The position numbers and the translations under genes are program-made. From Chersky-840 sp963838775 (GTDB lineage: Bacteria; Actinomycetota; Acidimicrobiia; Acidimicrobiales; UBA8190): a stretch of DNA of 64,000 bases. Location: positions 42,345-106,344 of the forward strand of contig CAWISP010000037.1 in the NCBI GenBank assembly GCA_963838775.1. The letters run 5' to 3'. Under the pieces are notes generated by a model. It did no database searches. It was not told the DNA's origin and saw nothing but the letters and a program-made list of their open reading frames with translations. The first letter of the stretch is position 1; the number at the start of each line of letters is the position of its first letter. Shown one piece after another: positions 24,020 through 33,197 of the stretch.

Positions 24020-25237
24020 ATGGCGACGGCCCCGAGGACGAACCGACCGGGAACGATGCGGGAGCGGCCTCCGGGCTCGGGTCAGTGGCAGCTGCGGGTC
24101 TTTGCCGGATCAGACCCGCTGACCGGACGACCCCAGCAGGTGTCGCGGACGTTCAAAGGCACCAAGACGGCCGCCGGCAAAGCGCTCGCCGCGTTGGTAA
24201 CCGAAGTCTCCAAAGGACTGATGCCCAAGAGCGGTGCGACTGTGGGCCAGCTCCTCGACGCGTGGCTCGAGCAGGCCAGGCATTCGCAGCGGCCGCGCAC
24301 GTTGTACGAGAACAAGCGCAAGATCGAAGGGCGCATCCGCCCCGTGCTCGGCGCGCTGCCCCTGGCCAAGCTCGGCGCCGACACCCTCGACGACGCGTAT
24401 CGTCGATGGCTGGACGACGGCTTGTCGCCGACCACGGTTCACAAGTTCCATTGCATCTTGTCGGCGTCCCTCAACCAGGGGGTCAAGTGGGGTTGGATCG
24501 ACCGGGCCCCGACCGACCGGGCGAGCCCTCCGTCGCCGACGAAGAGGGTGATGAAGGTGCCGACGCCCGCGCAGCTCTCCGTGCTCGTGACGGCGGCCGA
24601 GGACGAGGACCCGGTGCTGGCCGCGGCGATCGCCCTCGCCGCTTTGACCGGAGTGCGACGCGGCGAACTCATCGCGTTGCGGTGGTCGGACGTCGACCTC
24701 GAGGTCGGCCGGGTCATGGTCGCCCGGTCGATGACCTTGGCGGGCGGCCGGCTGCACGAGGGTCCCACCAAGACGCACCAGGCTCGCCAGGTCGCCCTCG
24801 ACGAGGTCGGCACCGAGGTGCTGCGGCGACGGTGGGACTACATGGTCGACCTGTCGCAGCGGGCCGATTCGCCGCTCGTGGAGGACCCCTACGTCCTGTC
24901 CTACAACGCCAACGGCGGCCGGCCCGTCGGCCCGGACACGTTCACGCACCGATTTGGAGCCTTGTGCCGCAAGATGGAGGCCCAGGCTGACAAGCGGACC
25001 AAGGTCTCGAGGGCGAGGCTCCCGGGGCAGCGGTGGCCCTATCGGTTTCACGACCTGCGCCACTTCTCGGTGACGACACTGATCGCCGCCGGTGTGGACG
25101 TGCGCACCGTCGCCGAGCGCCATGGCCACGCCCAGGCCACGATGACCCTGAATCGCTACGCCCACGCCTTGCCCGAGCGCGACCGTGTCGCCGCCGGCAT
25201 CTTGGGCCAGGCCTTGTCGCCGACGAGCTCCGGCTGA
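24020..25237 (+). CDS. Tyrosine-recombinase integrase of the tRNA-Val island
   Basis: 405 residues from ATG 24020 (an upstream in-frame extension to 23960 is possible but would run over the arm repeats). Order: AP2-like N-terminal domain (GSGQWQLRVFAGSDPLTGRPQQVSRT split around the DPLTG turn), SAM-like core-binding domain (GATVGQLLDAWLEQAR), catalytic domain with Arg in TGVRRGELIALRW, Lys in GPTKTHQAR, HDLRH, HGHAQATMTLNRYAH with the nucleophile Tyr. All catalytic residues are present, so it is probably active. Directly adjacent to attL. Confidence 0.92.
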   Translation: MATAPRTNRPGTMRERPPGSGQWQLRVFAGSDPLTGRPQQVSRTFKGTKTAAGKALAALVTEVSKGLMPKSGATVGQLLDAWLEQARHSQRPRTLYENKRKIEGRIRPVLGALPLAKLGADTLDDAYRRWLDDGLSPTTVHKFHCILSASLNQGVKWGWIDRAPTDRASPPSPTKRVMKVPTPAQLSVLVTAAEDEDPVLAAAIALAALTGVRRGELIALRWSDVDLEVGRVMVARSMTLAGGRLHEGPTKTHQARQVALDEVGTEVLRRRWDYMVDLSQRADSPLVEDPYVLSYNANGGRPVGPDTFTHRFGALCRKMEAQADKRTKVSRARLPGQRWPYRFHDLRHFSVTTLIAAGVDVRTVAERHGHAQATMTLNRYAHALPERDRVAAGILGQALSPTSSG

Positions 25238-25304
25238 CACGACCCCGTCCGGCGGGCGAGACCCGACCGTCGGGTTGCCGGCACAACTGGGGCCGATCAA
25301 GGCG

Positions 25305-25537
25305 TCATGTCGGGTCTTCGCCGTGCAAGTACCGCTTCAGCCGGGGTACCGACACCCGCCAGCGCCCGCCGATCTGGACTGCCGGGGGAAGTGGCCTGTG
25401 CGGCACAAGCGGTAGAGAGTGTCGGCATGAAGCCCGATGCGTCGGGCGGTCTCTGGGATCGAGATCAGATCGACGCCGGCTGTGTGCTCGTCGCCGCCTC
25501 CGGCAAGGGCCGTGGCCGCACAAGAGGGCTCGGTCAC
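25305..25537 (-). pseudogene. Excisionase / HTH_17 DNA-binding gene with a frameshift
   Basis: From GTG 25537 the frame reads ISIPETARRIGLHADTLYRL then CRTGHFP, the typical winged-helix excisionase start. It then loses the family pattern, which continues in another frame as AVQIGGRWRVSVPRLKRYLH to the stop at 25305. The break is at the run TTCCCCCGGCA: removing two C restores GHFPAVQIGGRWRV. The gene lies convergent to the integrase 67 bp away, as expected for Xis. Either a homopolymer mutation or a sequencing error. Confidence 0.65.
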
Positions 25538-27138
25538 CAGAACGAGGCGACCGGTGGGAACCTGGGGCCTCTCGCTCCCACGCCCAGTGCGCATCGAAGC
25601 TCCCTCGTTCGGGACAGGACGGCGTGCCCTGTCGGGTCCATGATCCGGATCGACGTCACCCCCAACGTCACCTTGGCGGAGGGTTCCGAGAATTTCTTCT
25701 CCGGTAGGCCAGGGTGACGCTGCGCAGCCCAACTCGATCGTGGCCCAGGGCTCGCGCGGGTAAACAGGGACCTCGCCCTGGCCGACGTCCGAACAATCAC
25801 GGCGCCCGTGGGGCATCGAGCCCGCACCGGCCGCGTCAACCAGCCCCTGGCTTTGCTTCGCTGGACCGGGACGATCAGATCCACCTACTTGCAGCAGGTA
25901 ATGCCATGCCTGCGGGCGGTACGCGATTGTTGGCCCGCGAGGGCGCCAAGACGGCCGCGTGGCGAGGCGCCACGACGGCCAGGGTGACGTTCGCACTGGG
26001 AGTGCACGTGTGTGGACTATTTGTAGAGGGCTGGCGAAGCCGACGGGTGCATTTGAATCGCTGTCCGGCCGGACTCGATGTCCGCCTGGACAGCGTATGT
26101 CGAGCGTGACGGGACGCCTGCGCCATGGGTCGTGCGGCGGTTCAGTTGGTGAAGGAACGACAAGATGCTTGCAATAGGGCGACAGAACGGCCCCCAAGCC
26201 AGGGATCCCCGTAGCGCTCCCGCGCCAGCAAGGGACGCCCTTGCAATCGTGTTCAGCGTGGTGGATGGGTGCGACACAGTCAGCGGGGAGCTCTGGAAGG
26301 CGTGTGCGACCGGGAGTCGGGTTCTGCGGGATGCAGCGGAAGACCAGAGACGGCCTGCCAAATCAGGAGCTACGGACATCGGAGATGGGTGAGAGTCCTG
26401 CATGCCTGCCCAGATTCGAAAGGAACACTCAGCACGTCGTTGAAGAGATTCCGCCCGGCCGCAACGTTGCCACGACCTGGGAGGGTGACGTTGCAGGGTG
26501 ACGTTCGCCAGTGCTCGGAGGACATGCCCGAAATGAACTCACGCAACACTACCCATCGTGTTTCGACGACCAGTGCTCGAATCCTCCGCTCCTTGGGGCA
26601 AGGGACGTACCTACCTTCGGCCCTACGGGCGACTGACTTAGAACCGCAAAGACTCCGAAAGGCCATCAGCGCCAAGACCGCAGCGCGAGGGCCCGTCAAT
26701 GGCCGGCCGACAGGCCGCCCGGAGGGATCGCCTTGACGGGTCCCGGTCACGGTCACGGGATACTGGGCGATGGAGCCGGCGCCGTCGGCTCCTGGCCGCG
26801 CTCCCGCTGGCGTGTTACCGGATGGCGAGTACACAACCGGCAAATCACCGAACTCCACCCCGGGATCAAGCAATCTCGCATTTCCAGCCCGCAGCAAAAC
26901 GGATCTCGATCGGCCTGAACTTGGTCGGGCTGACCTTGGAATGGCCACAACAAACCGGCATCACCCGCCCAGTTGCGAACGGGACACCTGAATGACTGAG
27001 GCGGTCGCGAACGATTCGTGAATTCTACGTGAACGGCTCGCGTCACATCTGCAAAATGGCCGTTGATCGCTCGTTTCACTTGATTTTGGGTGAGCGACGC
27101 TCTAAAAGACTGGAAAGGACCTAGGGAAGGCGAGCGAG
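25538..27138. other. 1.6 kb without a supportable gene
   Basis: Open frames on both strands are uninformative, Arg/Pro-rich and without recognisable domains. The phrase GGGTGACGTT recurs (about 25983, 26483 and 26495) and its complement near 25660. Otherwise nothing was recognised; the stretch may be decayed DNA or regulatory. Confidence 0.4.
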
Positions 27139-28267
27139 ATGAGTCATCGGCGTCTTCGGTTCTTTCTTTGCTCGATGCTATTCGTGGGCATGTCACAACT
27201 TGTATGGACGATCGGAGCCTCCGCGTCGACTCCCTCTGTCATGATCGCAACAAGTTCGAACGCGTTTGGTGGAGTCGTCATTAGTCCCGACTCACAGACT
27301 GCATACTTGACGGTCCCATCACAGAACCAGGTGGCGGTGCTCAACTTGAAAACCGGGACCTTCGGTATACCCATCAATGTGGGTTCCCAGCCCGAAGGCA
27401 TCGACATCACTCCCGATGGAACGACCCTCTACGTGTGCGATTCAGGTGGGCAGGCTATCTCCGTCGTTGATATTGCAACAGCTTCTGTCACCAAGACGAT
27501 CACCTTCCCAGGGGGATTCTCCTCCGAAAAGGCATGGCAAATTGCGATCGGTAACAACAAGACCGCGATCTTCACTACCACCTTTGCAGGGTCAGGTTTC
27601 GGCGCTCACGCCTATCAACTCGATCTAACAACGAACACGGTCATCGGAGTCGCTCCGGGAATTGGTACCAATGGCCCTAGTTACGGAGGCCACTCGGGTA
27701 GCGCGTAGTGCAGACTACTCGACCGCCGCAATCGTCCTCGGGGATGATTCGGGCGGACCCGTCTATCTCTACTCATTCACGAACGGGGAAGCGGGAGCTA
27801 GTGCATCTCTCAATGCGTTTGTGACGTTTCCCGGTCTAAGCGGTGACGGCGGCGTCCTCGCGGTGAACGGAGGTGACACGGAGGTTCTTAATCTTTCGAC
27901 GGCATCGGTGCTGGGAACCGTTTTTGGATCGGGTGGGATGGGAGTGGCGATCAGCAGCGACGGGACGACCGGGTACTCCCTGACGTCGACAGCGGTGGAT
28001 GTCCTCAACGTGCCGCGGTTTCTGGTCTCATCCTCAATACCGTTACCCAGCGGTACGACTGGAACAGGCCAGCTCTTCCTGTCTGCCGATGACAACACAC
28101 TGGTTGGCATCGTTTCGTCGGGCGCAGTCATCATCACTGATTTGGCGGCTCCGCCGGCTGAAACTCCCGAAGTTGGCGAGGCGATTTTCCTACCACTTCT
28201 CGCTGGTGGAATGCTGATTGCGGGCGCTTTCATTCAACGTCGTCGGAGGTTGGCAGCTACGTCGTGA
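27139..28267 (+). pseudogene. Secreted YVTN-type beta-propeller protein, frameshifted
   Basis: The first frame (27139-27708) has a signal peptide (basic MSHRRLR, hydrophobic core, GASAS) and YVTN repeats: GGVVISPDSQTAYLTVP, VAVLNLKTGT, GIDITPDGTTLYVCDSGG and ISVVDIATASVTKTI. It stops in GGTAGCGCGTAGTGC. The second frame, offset by one, continues the protein from ADYSTAAIVLGDD through further repeats (GGMGVAISSDGTTGYSLTS) to PPAETPE, a hydrophobic segment and RRRRLAATS. Deleting one base at 27707-27709 joins them. The C-terminal anchor matches that of the next surface protein. Confidence 0.7.
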
Positions 28268-28419
28268 CGGATTCCGTCTGAGGCCCTGTACAAGCCCTGA
28301 TGCGCTCGTATCAGTCGAACGTCGAACCGCTGACCGAGCGATCCGTGCCGTTCTACGGCGAGGTCCAGTACAACGGCGAGGGGCGAGCCACGTAGCGCAG
28401 AATCGGGGCTATGCGTGGC

Positions 28420-28606
28420 CCGTGTCTTCCTCTGTGTCGGAGAGGTTGCACCGGATTCGGGTGGCGGGGCCGCAGGGTGACCCGACCGGGATCACCACGC
28501 TGAACATTTCCGGGCGGGTCCCGTGGACGCTCCCTATCCGGCGATGGGGCGAACTTGGGGCGGATTCGGGCCGCGAGGCCATCCGGGTCCGGGTGATATG
28601 CGCCCC
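28420..28606 (+). repeat. Island spacer repeat (copy near 28.5 kb)
   Basis: About 28425-28500 aligns with about 30966-31050: shared blocks are CGTGTCTTCC, GGGTGGC and CCGGGATCACCAC in the same order. Each copy follows one of the two anchored surface-protein genes. A shorter element GGTGATATGCGCCCC at 28592-28606 belongs to the motif family found at many other island spacers. Confidence 0.5.
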
Positions 28607-28624
28607 CACTAGGACCTGGATGGG

Positions 28625-28885
28625 ATGATGCTGCGAATGGTTCCTCAATCAATCGCAAGCAGCACGTCCTCCGCCGGAACCATCGCAGTCGGAATATTCG
28701 GTCTGGCGGTGGGGCCGATCCTCTTCGCCTTCTACGAACGTCTTCCCTGGTCCGCAACACGCCGAGGTCCATTTCACGGTCGTCTTGAGGACTTCCGCCG
28801 TTCCGTACATGTCATGCAGAAGTACGTCATACCGGCCTTCCTGGTCGTTGGCGGAATCGTGATCGTGCTAATCGGCGCGACATGA
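28625..28885 (+). CDS. Small membrane protein, unknown
   Basis: 86 residues with two hydrophobic segments (TIAVGIFGLAVGPILFAF and VIPAFLVVGGIVIVLIG) separated by a basic loop. No clear ribosome-binding site and no recognised family; coding is supported only by length and membrane pattern. Confidence 0.4.
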   Translation: MMLRMVPQSIASSTSSAGTIAVGIFGLAVGPILFAFYERLPWSATRRGPFHGRLEDFRRSVHVMQKYVIPAFLVVGGIVIVLIGAT

Positions 28886-29363
28886 CCCCACGTATCCCAG
28901 TGGGGGTCCTGGTCGGGAAGGCCGGGTTACGAGCGACCGGTACTCGGTGGGATACCGGGGGGCCCTCGCAACGCTGGAACGGGTGATCCCGGATGCCGCC
29001 TTGGCGCTGATCCTCCTCTATTGGCGTCTTGTACCCGGCAATGCAGAGCCGTCAGCGCGTGTCGACCGGAACTCTTCGAGCGTGGTGATGACGGAAGCCT
29101 CTAGCATGAACCGAAGTCGACGACACTCCAACGAAGGGCCCAAATCTTCAAGTCGATGCTTTCCCACGCCCGCGTTGGCTCACCTCGAGTGCACGGTCGT
29201 CATCTGTTCGCGGCTAGTTCACTCATAGTTCACTTGCTTGACCAATCGATTCATGATGAGGATGGTCTCGCCTCGGGAGCGGGGCCATTGTGAACGCTTT
29301 GAGTCAGACTGGTGGAGGTTTGGTCATTTGTGATGATCGTCTAGTGAAGAGACGATCAGTCCA
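28886..29363. other. Spacer, no supportable gene
   Basis: A weak frame at 28947-29228 has no domain or signal. The segment just before 29364 would hold the promoter of the repeat-rich surface protein; no clear motif was picked out. Confidence 0.35.
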
Positions 29364-30905
29364 GTGAGCCGCGGTCTTTTGGCAGTAGCACCACTCCTGG
29401 TCGGTGCGGTGCTCGTGTCGACCTCATGGACTCCTAGCGAGGCCCCCACGCCCAGCAACGCGTCGCCGAACGAACCTGACAGCATTCTGACAGCCGTCTC
29501 GTGTCCCACGATGGGATATTGCGTGGGCGGGGGCTCGTACGAAGATGGCTCCTTCGATCGAAACGGCTTGCTTGATATTTTGTCCGGAGGTAGCTGGACA
29601 GCGGCGCAAGCGCCCGTACCGGGCAACGTCTACACGGGCATAGGCGCTCTCAACTCTCCGATCGACTCCGTTTCGTGCAGCTCGGAGGGCTCCTGTGTCG
29701 CAGTCGGTTACTACGACGCAAATGTCAGCGGGCAGGTTGGGCTCATCGACACGTTGTCTGAGGGCGAATGGAGCGCGATTGAAGCGCCTCTTCCGAGTAA
29801 CGCCGCCACGAGCAGACAATCCGTGGCTCTCAGCGAAGTCTCGTGCTCGCAAATCACGACATGCGTCGCCATAGGAACCTATTTGGATTCGTCCGGTTTC
29901 TCCCACCCGTTGATCGAAAGCCTCTCGGACGGGTTGTGGACGGGGATCGAAGCGCTTGACCCAAGCGATGCAAGCCAACCCGCGTTTGGTTCCTCGACAG
30001 ACGTCGCCGGTGTCTCGTGTTCCCAGACGGTGTGCGTCGTAGTGGGCTACTACTTCACCGATGCCTCACAGGGCGGTGTAGCTCAGCGCGGACTTATCGA
30101 CTCGTTCTCGGGCGGCGCTTGGAGCACGATCGAGGCCCCGTTCCCGGCTGACGCTCCGGTGGGCGCGTTCGATTCGTTGACTGCGGTCTCTCGTGTGTCG
30201 AGTTCAAGCTGCACCGCAGTCGGCGAATACGACTCGTCCAGTACTGACGAGCAATCGGCGGCGTCTCTCATCGAGAGTTTTTCGGGTTCGAACTGGATCG
30301 CCACCATTTCACCGCCACCCTCGGCCACAATTTCTGTGATGCTGCCGTCGGTGTCGTGTGGCACATCCACCTTCTGCGGAGCAGTAGGTACCGTGCAGGA
30401 CAATAGCGTCACTGACGGACTTGTCGCCTACACCGACACGTTGGAATCGGGAACATGGACCCCGGCGAGGGCCCCACTTCCGGCTGGGGCAGATGCGTCT
30501 ATGGGGTCCGAGCTTGTCTCCACATCGTGCACGTCAGATGGCTCGTGCACTGCCGTTGGTGGGTACAGCCAAACGTCTCCTTTTTCCGGTATGGCGATGA
30601 TCGTCACGCTCTCGGGAACTGCGTGGACGGCAGTTCAGGCACCTGTGCCGAACAACGCGGGTTACTCTGTGTTCAATGCCAACTCACCGAGCGCGATCGC
30701 TTGCCCCGCCGTCGGTTCCTGTGTTGCGGTTGGGGCTTATGCGCCGCCGGACTCCTTGGGTCACGCATTGATTGAGTCTGAAGAGACCGCCCCACCTTCC
30801 GAAACGCCTGAAGCCCCCTTCGCCATTGCGTTGCCGGCTCTCGCAGCCCTGGTGATGGGGACTCTGTTCTCCTCCAGACGGCGACGTCAGAGGCTCTCGA
30901 GGTGA
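29364..30905 (+). CDS. Secreted Cys-repeat surface protein with C-terminal anchor
   Basis: 513 residues. Signal-like N-terminus (SRGLLAVAPLLVGAVLVSTS). Eight imperfect repeats of roughly 55-60 residues carry the core SC-x5-CVAVG-x-Y, for example SCSSEGSCVAVGYY, SCSQITTCVAIGTY and ACPAVGSCVAVGAY, each followed by an LIE(S/T)-SGG-W-A-AP-P phrase. One repeat has lost its first Cys (SSSSCTAVGEY). The end is PPSETPE, a hydrophobic segment and RRRRQR. Eight equal units suggest a beta-propeller stabilised by intra-repeat disulfides. Function unknown; cell-surface exposure is inferred. Lower GC and different codon use from the flanking chromosome. Confidence 0.75.
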   Translation: MSRGLLAVAPLLVGAVLVSTSWTPSEAPTPSNASPNEPDSILTAVSCPTMGYCVGGGSYEDGSFDRNGLLDILSGGSWTAAQAPVPGNVYTGIGALNSPIDSVSCSSEGSCVAVGYYDANVSGQVGLIDTLSEGEWSAIEAPLPSNAATSRQSVALSEVSCSQITTCVAIGTYLDSSGFSHPLIESLSDGLWTGIEALDPSDASQPAFGSSTDVAGVSCSQTVCVVVGYYFTDASQGGVAQRGLIDSFSGGAWSTIEAPFPADAPVGAFDSLTAVSRVSSSSCTAVGEYDSSSTDEQSAASLIESFSGSNWIATISPPPSATISVMLPSVSCGTSTFCGAVGTVQDNSVTDGLVAYTDTLESGTWTPARAPLPAGADASMGSELVSTSCTSDGSCTAVGGYSQTSPFSGMAMIVTLSGTAWTAVQAPVPNNAGYSVFNANSPSAIACPAVGSCVAVGAYAPPDSLGHALIESEETAPPSETPEAPFAIALPALAALVMGTLFSSRRRRQRLSR

Positions 30906-30965
30906 TCAAGTGGCCATTGGTAACGACGGCGGCTGTCGGAGCGCATAATTGACGTTATGCCTCGC

Positions 30966-31070
30966 TCGTGTCTTCCACTCGCTCCGACAAGTTGGACCTG
31001 AGTCGGGTGGCCCGACCGACGGGCTACCCGCCCGGGATCACCACAGTCGAGCAATACAGTTTGGCCCGAT
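30966..31070 (+). repeat. Island spacer repeat (copy near 31.0 kb)
   Basis: Colinear with about 28425-28530: CGTGTCTTCC, a TCGGGTGGCC block, and CCGGGATCACCAC. Sits immediately after the second anchored surface-protein gene. Confidence 0.5.
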
Positions 31071-31138
31071 CCCCCAACTAACCGGCGCAAAGTACCGAAC
31101 CACCGGCATTTGCGAGCGGGTTGTGGGACCATCGGATC

Positions 31139-31549
31139 ATGGTCGGTGTTGTCCTGGGGGCTACGGCACCCACTGGCGAACAGAAGGCTGTCATTGTCAT
31201 CGTCACGGTTGTGTGGCTGGCGATGCTGACCCGTACCCGAGCGTGGTGGCGTTATGTTCCGCCGCCCGAGGGGTCGCCTGCGAGGACCAGAGGCTGGCTG
31301 ATGGCTCGACGAAATCGGCCATGCGGGCTGGTCCTCTGCGGTTTTCTTGTTGCGACCGCGTGGTTCACATTAATTGCGTCGGGCCCGAAGGGTGAGGGCT
31401 GGGCAAAGGCGGCAGCCGCGGGCCTGGCCGTTGCCACTCTCGGGACGTTCGGCGTATCGATCGCTATCATCCTCTACAACCGACCGCGGTGGCTCGTCCC
31501 TCCGGCACTGCGGAGTGAGCCCGGAATGTTCCAGCAGGGCACGCCCTGA
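31139..31549 (+). CDS. Membrane protein, unknown
   Basis: 136 residues from ATG 31139. Three hydrophobic segments: AVIVIVTVVWLAML, GLVLCGFLVATAWFTLI and AAAGLAVATLGTFGVSIAIIL, with short basic loops between. No recognised family. A start six codons upstream is possible. Confidence 0.5.
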   Translation: MVGVVLGATAPTGEQKAVIVIVTVVWLAMLTRTRAWWRYVPPPEGSPARTRGWLMARRNRPCGLVLCGFLVATAWFTLIASGPKGEGWAKAAAAGLAVATLGTFGVSIAIILYNRPRWLVPPALRSEPGMFQQGTP

Positions 31550-31682
31550 CCACCCGATACGTGCCGGTACCGGATACCAAACGCCTTCTGATCCCTTGCT
31601 GTTGATCGTCCGGTATCGGGCTTACGATGTGGTGGGGTCACCTTCGGGGTGAGTCTCCAAGACCGGATCGATGAAGATGCCG

Positions 31683-32069
31683 CTAGCGGCGGTTGGGCTC
31701 ACGTCCCTGTCTGCTTCGGAAGAGTTCCAAGATTTGAATCCGGACATCCAGGCCCGCTGCGGCCTTGACGAGGAAATCGGCGAGCTCACGATCATGCGGA
31801 GGGATGATCCGCTCTCCCTCGATGCCGTTTCGGTCGAGGGTCCACTTGGCCAGCAGCATGGCCGTGCGCTTGTTTCCTTCGGAGAATCCCTGGGCACGCG
31901 CCACCCGGTAGGCCACTGTCGCGGCCACCTCGATGGGGTCCTCGATACCGCCTGCAGCCTGTAGGGCAGCTCCAACCCGATCCAGGTCGTCCGGCTCGTC
32001 GAACCACTCGTCGCTCTCGCGAATCGAGTGATTGAACGCGACGGCCAAATCGAGCGAAGGTCGCTTCAA
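31683..32069 (-). CDS. Fic/Doc-family toxin-like protein
   Basis: 128 residues from TTG 32069, overlapping the antitoxin stop (TTGA). The Fic motif appears as QGFSEGNKRTA within VAYRVARAQGFSEGNKRTAM interrupted by no gap; the usual catalytic His at the first position is Gln. The rest of the Doc-type helical fold is recognisable (LAVAFNHSIRESD, LAKWTLDRNGIE, LADFLVKAA). Doc phosphorylates EF-Tu using that His, so the biochemical activity of this variant is uncertain. Lies at the right end of the first island element, the usual site for maintenance modules. Confidence 0.75.
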   Translation of the reverse strand: MKRPSLDLAVAFNHSIRESDEWFDEPDDLDRVGAALQAAGGIEDPIEVAATVAYRVARAQGFSEGNKRTAMLLAKWTLDRNGIEGERIIPPHDRELADFLVKAAAGLDVRIQILELFRSRQGREPNRR

Positions 32070-32188
32070 TGCTCGCGGAGATAGCCGAGCAGCTCGGCGT
32101 AGCGTCGGAGTTGCTCGTCGAGCCAGGCACGATCCTCGGCGTCGAGTACGGGAATCGTCTTCTCGGTCGCCCGGGAGGCATCGCTCAT
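32066..32188 (-). CDS. Short antitoxin-like protein paired with the Doc homologue
   Basis: 40 residues: MSDASRATEKTIPVL then an amphipathic helix (DEQLRRYAELLGYLREH). It overlaps the toxin start by 4 bp and is transcribed before it. Size, order, overlap and helix propensity fit the partner of a Fic/Doc toxin; no family name is claimed. Two ATTGGTGCC boxes lie at its 5' side. Confidence 0.6.
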   Translation of the reverse strand: MSDASRATEKTIPVLDAEDRAWLDEQLRRYAELLGYLREH

Positions 32189-32239
32189 GGCACCAATCGT
32201 ACCGTCGGAGCCGATCGATGGGGACGATTTGGCACCAAT
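32189..32239 (-). promoter_or_regulatory. Direct repeats upstream of the antitoxin gene
   Basis: ATTGGTGCC occurs at 32189-32197 and 32231-32239 (read on the minus strand), 42 bp apart, i.e. four helical turns. The first abuts the antitoxin ATG. Candidate autoregulatory operator. Confidence 0.4.
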
Positions 32240-32331
32240 GACGAGTCGAGGCGACGAGCCCCGCTCGAAATCCGGATCTCAGCGATCTTCCCGATCGCCG
32301 GTTGATAGCGACCGTCTTGCTCGTCCTAGGA

Positions 32332-32341
32332 TTTGTCCTAC
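32332..32341 (+). repeat. Third arm-type repeat, near the second att copy
   Basis: TTTGTCCTAC, identical to the two copies beside the integrase at 24.0 kb, 106 bp before the second tRNA-end repeat. Supports this att copy being the right end of the first element. Confidence 0.55.
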
Positions 32342-32395
32342 AACTGCCGTCGTCTCGTGTCGTCGGCCGTCGTCCCGGCCCTGCGCTCTCGCTCA

Positions 32396-33197
32396 TCAAG
32401 CCGCCTGACGTCTAGGACGGTCGTCTCGTCTGCCAGCTTTGAACGGCTTCACACGGCTGAGGTCGAGGGTTCGAGTCCCCCTGCGCCCACTACCGTTCAC
32501 CAAGGTCAGCACGGGTGTTTCCACCTGGGCGCCCTCTTGGTCACCGGCATCGGGCGCGCCATGGGCGCGATCGGATGCAGTTGCCGCCATTGCCGTTGCC
32601 GCCAGCGCGGCAAGGGCGTCATTCACACGATCCTCGGAACTGGGGACGAGATGACCGTAGCGGTCGAGGATAAAGGCCACGGAGGTAACGCCAGCGCGTG
32701 CCTTGACTTCCAACGGATTGGCACCCGCGGCGATCCAGAGTGCGACTGCCGTGTAACGAAGGTCGTGAGGTCTAAGAGGGGCAAGTCCGGCGGTCTTGAC
32801 AGCCGGTTGCCAGAAACGCTTACGCCATTGATTGAGAGACACGGGTCCACTCTTAGATGCGGGAAAAACCGGGTCGTTCGGTCCATGACTCCACTCGCTC
32901 AGGTGGGCGCTCAGCGCGTCAGATGCGACCCTGGGAATCGGCACGGTGCGCCGGGCACTGCGAGTCCTGGGTGGACCAAGGACGAGATGGCCGCCGACAT
33001 CGGTCACGATTTCGACGATTCTCACGGTGGGCTTGCTGGTGTCGACGTATTGCGTCCTCAATCCCCAAAGCTCTCCCATCCGAAGACCGCCGTGAGCGGC
33101 CAGCAAGATTGCCGCCCCACACCTGTCATCGATTGTGCAGGCCAGGCGCTCCACCTCCGAGGCGTTCAGGAAGCCCCTGACCGCACGAACACGACCC
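32396..33197 (-). pseudogene. Tyrosine integrase C-terminal fragment
   Basis: Catalytic domain only: LNASEVERLACTIDD, Arg in AAHGGLRMGELWGLR, HDLRYTAVALWIAAG, and ILDRYGHL with the Tyr. The tail is translated through the att repeat (GTRTLDLSRVKPF). Homology stops at about 33198, where a group II intron begins, and the N-terminal core-binding domain was not found on the far side beyond a short possible stub. The remnant would be the integrase of the second island element. Confidence 0.7.
32447..32490 (+). repeat. Attachment-site copy 2 (junction of two elements)
   Basis: 44 bp identical to the tRNA-Val 3' half (23891-23934). Right end of the 8.6 kb element carrying the intact integrase, and left end of the following 20.9 kb segment. 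Confidence 0.88.

Noticed and set aside
25538..26197. Extension of the excisionase frame to 26197
   Set aside because: The upstream residues show no domain and a plausible GTG start exists at 25537.
26268..26420. GTGCGAC-started stretch resembling a group II intron 5' end
   Set aside because: No domain V, no RT and no recognisable domain I layout within the following 2 kb.
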